From CAVTWD01 sp963738325 (GTDB taxonomy: Bacteria > Actinomycetota > Acidimicrobiia > Acidimicrobiales > Ilumatobacteraceae), in contig CAVTWD010000001.1 of the NCBI GenBank assembly GCA_963738325.1, positions 1,178,001 through 1,242,000 of the forward strand: DNA of 64,000 bases, in the 5' to 3' direction. A program made the position numbers and the translations under genes. The notes under the pieces were generated by a model, which saw nothing but the letters and a program-made list of their open reading frames with translations, was not told where the DNA came from and did no database searches. Of the stretch, positions 61,483 to 64,000 are shown piece after piece; the stretch's first letter is position 1, and each line of letters starts with the position of its first letter.

Positions 61483-61495
61483 TGATGGACCAGCC

Positions 61496-62350
61496 GTGGA
61501 GCGGCTGAGTTCTGCGGCGAAGGCGCAAGCCTGGTCGGACGAGGCCCGCGCCGGCGGCTACCGGATCGTGCTCGTGCCCACCATGGGAGCGCTGCACCGC
61601 GGGCACCTCCGCCTCGTCGAGGTGGCCCACGAGCTCGGCGACCGCATCGTCGTGTCGATCTTCGTCAACCCGATCCAGTTCAACCGCAGCGATGACTTCG
61701 AGCACTATCCCCGCACCCTCGAACAGGACGCGGCGGCGTGTCACGAAGCCGGCGTCCACGCGTTGTATCTGCCATCGGTCACCGAGATGTACCCGCCGGA
61801 GTTCCAGACCCACGTCGAGCCGGGCTCGCTGGCCGAACCCCTCTGCGGCGCCGGCCGGCCGGGCCACTTCCGGGGTGTCATCACGGTGGTCACGAAGCTG
61901 TTCCACGCGGCGCGCCCGCATGTGGCGGTGTTCGGCCAGAAGGACTTCCAACAGCTCGCCGTGATCAGGCGGATGACCGCGGATCTCGACTTCGGCATCG
62001 AGATCGTCGGCGTCCCCACGGTGCGCGAAGACGACGGGCTCGCCTTGTCGAGCCGCAACCAGCTGCTGACCCCCGACAACCGCCGAGCCGCCCGCTGCAT
62101 CCCCGCCGCCCTCGCCGCGGCCGAGGCGGCGGTGGCGGCCGGGCGCAAGGCGGCGCCGTTGATCGTGCAGGCCGCCCTCGAGGTGCTCGAAGCCGAGGAT
62201 CTCGTGAAGGTCGAGTACTGCGAGCTGCGCGACCCGGACACCCTGGAGCTGCTCGACGAGCTCCGCCGGCCAGGGTTGCTCGCGGTGGCGGTGTGGTTCG
62301 GGCCGGTCCGCCTCATCGACAACGTCGTGCTCCAGCCGCTGCCACGCTGA
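61496..62350 (+). CDS. panC: Pantothenate synthetase PanC
   Basis: ATP-dependent ligase joining pantoate and beta-alanine. Class-I synthetase-like motifs: LVPTMGALHRGHLRLVEVAH near residue 25, VSIFVNPIQFNRSDDFEHYP, CGAGRPGHFRGVITVVTKLF, VAVFGQKDFQQLAVIRRM and LALSSRNQLL. Length 284 is standard. The GTG at 61496 is directly behind the strong hairpin, with no clear ribosome site, so translation could depend on the hairpin. Confidence 0.95.
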   Translation: MERLSSAAKAQAWSDEARAGGYRIVLVPTMGALHRGHLRLVEVAHELGDRIVVSIFVNPIQFNRSDDFEHYPRTLEQDAAACHEAGVHALYLPSVTEMYPPEFQTHVEPGSLAEPLCGAGRPGHFRGVITVVTKLFHAARPHVAVFGQKDFQQLAVIRRMTADLDFGIEIVGVPTVREDDGLALSSRNQLLTPDNRRAARCIPAALAAAEAAVAAGRKAAPLIVQAALEVLEAEDLVKVEYCELRDPDTLELLDELRRPGLLAVAVWFGPVRLIDNVVLQPLPR

Positions 62351-62353
62351 GGC

Positions 62354-63175
62354 TCATGTCGTGGCGAGGATCGTCACGACGGCGATGCTGTTCAAGATGG
62401 TATGGGCGACGATGCTCGGGCCCAGCCGGCCGGTGAGGTGGGCGGCGATGCCGAAGCAGATGCCCACCGTGGCGAGGATGGCCACGAGCACCACGTTGCC
62501 CAGCCCGAGCCCCAGTTGGAGGTGGACGAGACCGAAGCAGGCGCCCTGGACGCCGATGGCGGCCCACGCCGGCAGCCGGGACTGGAGGGAACGGAGCAGA
62601 ACGCCGCGGAAGAGCAACTCCTCCACCACGGGCGCCATGACGATGGCGATGATGGCAACGGCGACGAGGAGGCCGGTGTTGTCCCGGTTGTCGGTGAGCA
62701 CATCGGTGTTGCTGCCGTTGGGCAGCCCGATCCCCCGCAGCAGGAGCGCGACCACGACCTCACCGACGACGGCGCCGAACCACGTGGCGAGCCCCAACGC
62801 CAGATCGAGGGGACGGAAGGAGAGGCCGACGTCGCGGCGCAAGCTGCCGGTGCCCCACGTCTGGCTGGCGCGCACGCACCACCAGAGCACCAATCCGTAG
62901 AGGGACGCGGCGCCGCCGAGGGCGACGATCGGTGTCGGCGCGCCGAACAGCACGAGCACGACGCTGACGACGATGTCGGCCACGAACCCGCCGACGAGGA
63001 CGGCCAGGCCGATGAGGCCGGCCTGGAGCGGGAGCTTGGGCTCGGTGCGCCGCGGCGGTGGCACCTGGTGCACGTAGCCTGTCCACCTCGATCCGTCCCA
63101 GAAGCGGAGGTAGCCGCCGATCCAGGGGTCAGGAAACCAGCCCTCCCGCGGCCGAGGTGGTGGCGGGAGTGACAC
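62354..63175 (-). CDS. DUF2510-CPBP family intramembrane protease
   Basis: 273 residues. The N-terminal DUF2510 motif (REGWFPDPWIGGYLRFWDGS, then RWTGYVHQVPPP) is followed by about seven membrane helices. The CPBP (Abi/CaaX protease-like) motifs are APVVEELLFRGVLLR near residue 190, FGLVHLQLGLGLGN and a last helix with HTILNSIAVV. CPBP proteins are glutamic intramembrane proteases; bacterial targets are mostly unknown. It converges with panC, three bases apart. Confidence 0.87.
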   Translation of the reverse strand: MSLPPPPRPREGWFPDPWIGGYLRFWDGSRWTGYVHQVPPPRRTEPKLPLQAGLIGLAVLVGGFVADIVVSVVLVLFGAPTPIVALGGAASLYGLVLWWCVRASQTWGTGSLRRDVGLSFRPLDLALGLATWFGAVVGEVVVALLLRGIGLPNGSNTDVLTDNRDNTGLLVAVAIIAIVMAPVVEELLFRGVLLRSLQSRLPAWAAIGVQGACFGLVHLQLGLGLGNVVLVAILATVGICFGIAAHLTGRLGPSIVAHTILNSIAVVTILATT

Positions 63176-63469
63176 CCTTCGGAGGGTAGGGCCTCGTGAG
63201 AGTTGGTCCGTCGCGCTGGTCGTCGACGTCTTAAGCGCACCGTCAGGCGCCCGCCACGCTTAGCCCTCGACGGGTGGCCACCGGCGAGCGGCGAGGGACG
63301 AGCGGCCATCATGAGCGGGACGCGGCCTCCTCGACCGTTTCGGCCAGCCTCGGGCCCTGTGCGGCGAGACGCTGGAGGTGCGCCACTCCGTCATACCGCA
63401 TCGCAGGAGCACTACCCCGCCTGTGAACGCGCCACACCAGGTGGCGTCCCCGGGCGGCGCGATGCCCGC
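63176..63469. other. Gap of about 290 bp with one possible micro-ORF
   Basis: Between the CPBP gene and the luciferase-like gene, both on the minus strand. A minus-strand frame at 63309-63401 encodes 30 residues starting MRYDGVAHLQRLAAQGPRLA, resembling a short helix, perhaps a real micro-ORF or a C-terminal relic. Nothing else is evident. Confidence 0.3.
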
Positions 63470-64000
63470 TCAGGCAGGCCGCGCTGCGGCCGAGGTCTCG
63501 TCGAGCGGCGCGCCCTCGAGGGCAGTCGTGGGCGCCTGGTTGGACGGGCGGTCATACGGTGCCGTGTCGATCTCGGCCAGCTCGATCTCGCCGCTCAGCA
63601 CCGCCTCCCGCCAGGCCTCGTGCTCCGGCTCGCGGGCGTGGAACTCGGGCATGACGTCCCGGGCGAACAGCTCGAGGGCTTCGCAGATGTGCTCGTGGCG
63701 GTTGCGGCCGGCCTGGTTGAGCAGGATCACCTGGTCGACGTTGGAAGCCGCGAACTTGGTCAGCTTGCGCCGGATCGTCTCCGGCGAGCCGATCAGGCCA
63801 CCGTGCTGCGCGGCCCGGCCCTTGGGCGATCGCTTCCAGCCTTGGTACTCGGCCCAGAGGCTCACGGTGCCGGGCACCACCGGCCCGTGACTGTTGTAGA
63901 AGCCCAACGCGAACTGGAAGAAGGTCGAACCGTCGGCCCGCCGGCGGGCCTCCTCGTCGGTCGGCGCGCACATGAACTGGCTCACGACCGCGATGTTCGG
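63470..64000 (-). CDS. C-terminal part of an LLM-class flavin-dependent oxidoreductase
   Basis: The frame is open to the window edge, so the N-terminal half is missing. Visible: IAVVSQFMCAPTDEEARRRA, STFFQFALGFYNSHGP, GGLIGSPETIRRKLTKFAAS and VDQVILLNQAGRNRHEHICE, the C-terminal third of luciferase-like (FMN or F420) monooxygenases, where the G-(S/T)-P-E segment closes the barrel. It ends in a disordered Ala/Pro-rich tail. Substrate unknown. Confidence 0.85.
   Translation of the reverse strand, partial: PNIAVVSQFMCAPTDEEARRRADGSTFFQFALGFYNSHGPVVPGTVSLWAEYQGWKRSPKGRAAQHGGLIGSPETIRRKLTKFAASNVDQVILLNQAGRNRHEHICEALELFARDVMPEFHAREPEHEAWREAVLSGEIELAEIDTAPYDRPSNQAPTTALEGAPLDETSAAARPA

Overview
The window is 64 kb of very GC-rich, densely packed bacterial chromosome. 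Genes often overlap by 4 bases (ATGA or GTGA). A decaprenylphosphoryl-arabinose pathway (UbiA, DprE1, DprE2), a mycothiol-dependent formaldehyde dehydrogenase, GuaB1 and a 13E12/DUF222-HNH gene with an actinobacterial SOS box point to Actinomycetota. The gene mix would suit an Acidimicrobiia-like lineage, but that is inference. About 17 genes are broken by single-base shifts while their protein sequence continues in a neighbouring frame, so the assembly probably carries indel errors. I annotate those genes as one gene each and give the break point.

Layout. 1-4.2 kb: cell-wall arabinan precursor operon (HAD phosphatase, UbiA, DprE1, DprE2) on the minus strand, convergent with a membrane protein cut by the window edge. 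4.3-20.2 kb: housekeeping and catabolic genes (GuaB1, Sua5, J-domain protein, xylulokinase, decayed Liv transporter relics, Nfu-like protein, nitronate monooxygenase, heme A synthase, FolD, Rieske oxygenase), then a coupled pair encoding a double uracil-DNA-glycosylase-fold protein and an amidohydrolase.

20.34-30.16 kb: a 9.8 kb integrated element, the most interesting part of the window. It is inserted in a DUF222/HNH (13E12-family) gene, whose two halves flank it. Joining the halves at a TT dinucleotide restores an uninterrupted HNH reading frame. Joining the element ends gives an imperfect 36-bp palindrome centred on the same TT, as expected for a serine-integrase attP. The element encodes a large serine integrase, a string of micro-ORFs, a winged-helix Rep-like protein whose gene contains four 18-bp iterons, a putative helicase loader, several unknown proteins, an HK97 prohead protease, a small-terminase-like protein and a DUF262/DUF1524 (GmrSD-type) restriction protein. 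Size, integrase class, insertion target and the lone prohead protease resemble M. tuberculosis phiRv1. I read it as a phage-satellite-like element carrying a defence gene.

31.2-64 kb: the SOS box and 5' part of the disrupted HNH gene, a TetR regulator, mycothiol formaldehyde dehydrogenase, membrane and redox enzymes, a MoxR/DUF58/DUF4129 operon, SDR, ThuA and alcohol-dehydrogenase genes, a fused two-half ABC exporter, a CoA/ester/ThuA operon, two paralogous PPOX proteins, a metallophosphatase, a P1 peptidase, panB and panC separated by strong hairpins, a CPBP protease and the 3' end of a luciferase-like monooxygenase. No tRNA, rRNA or CRISPR array was seen.
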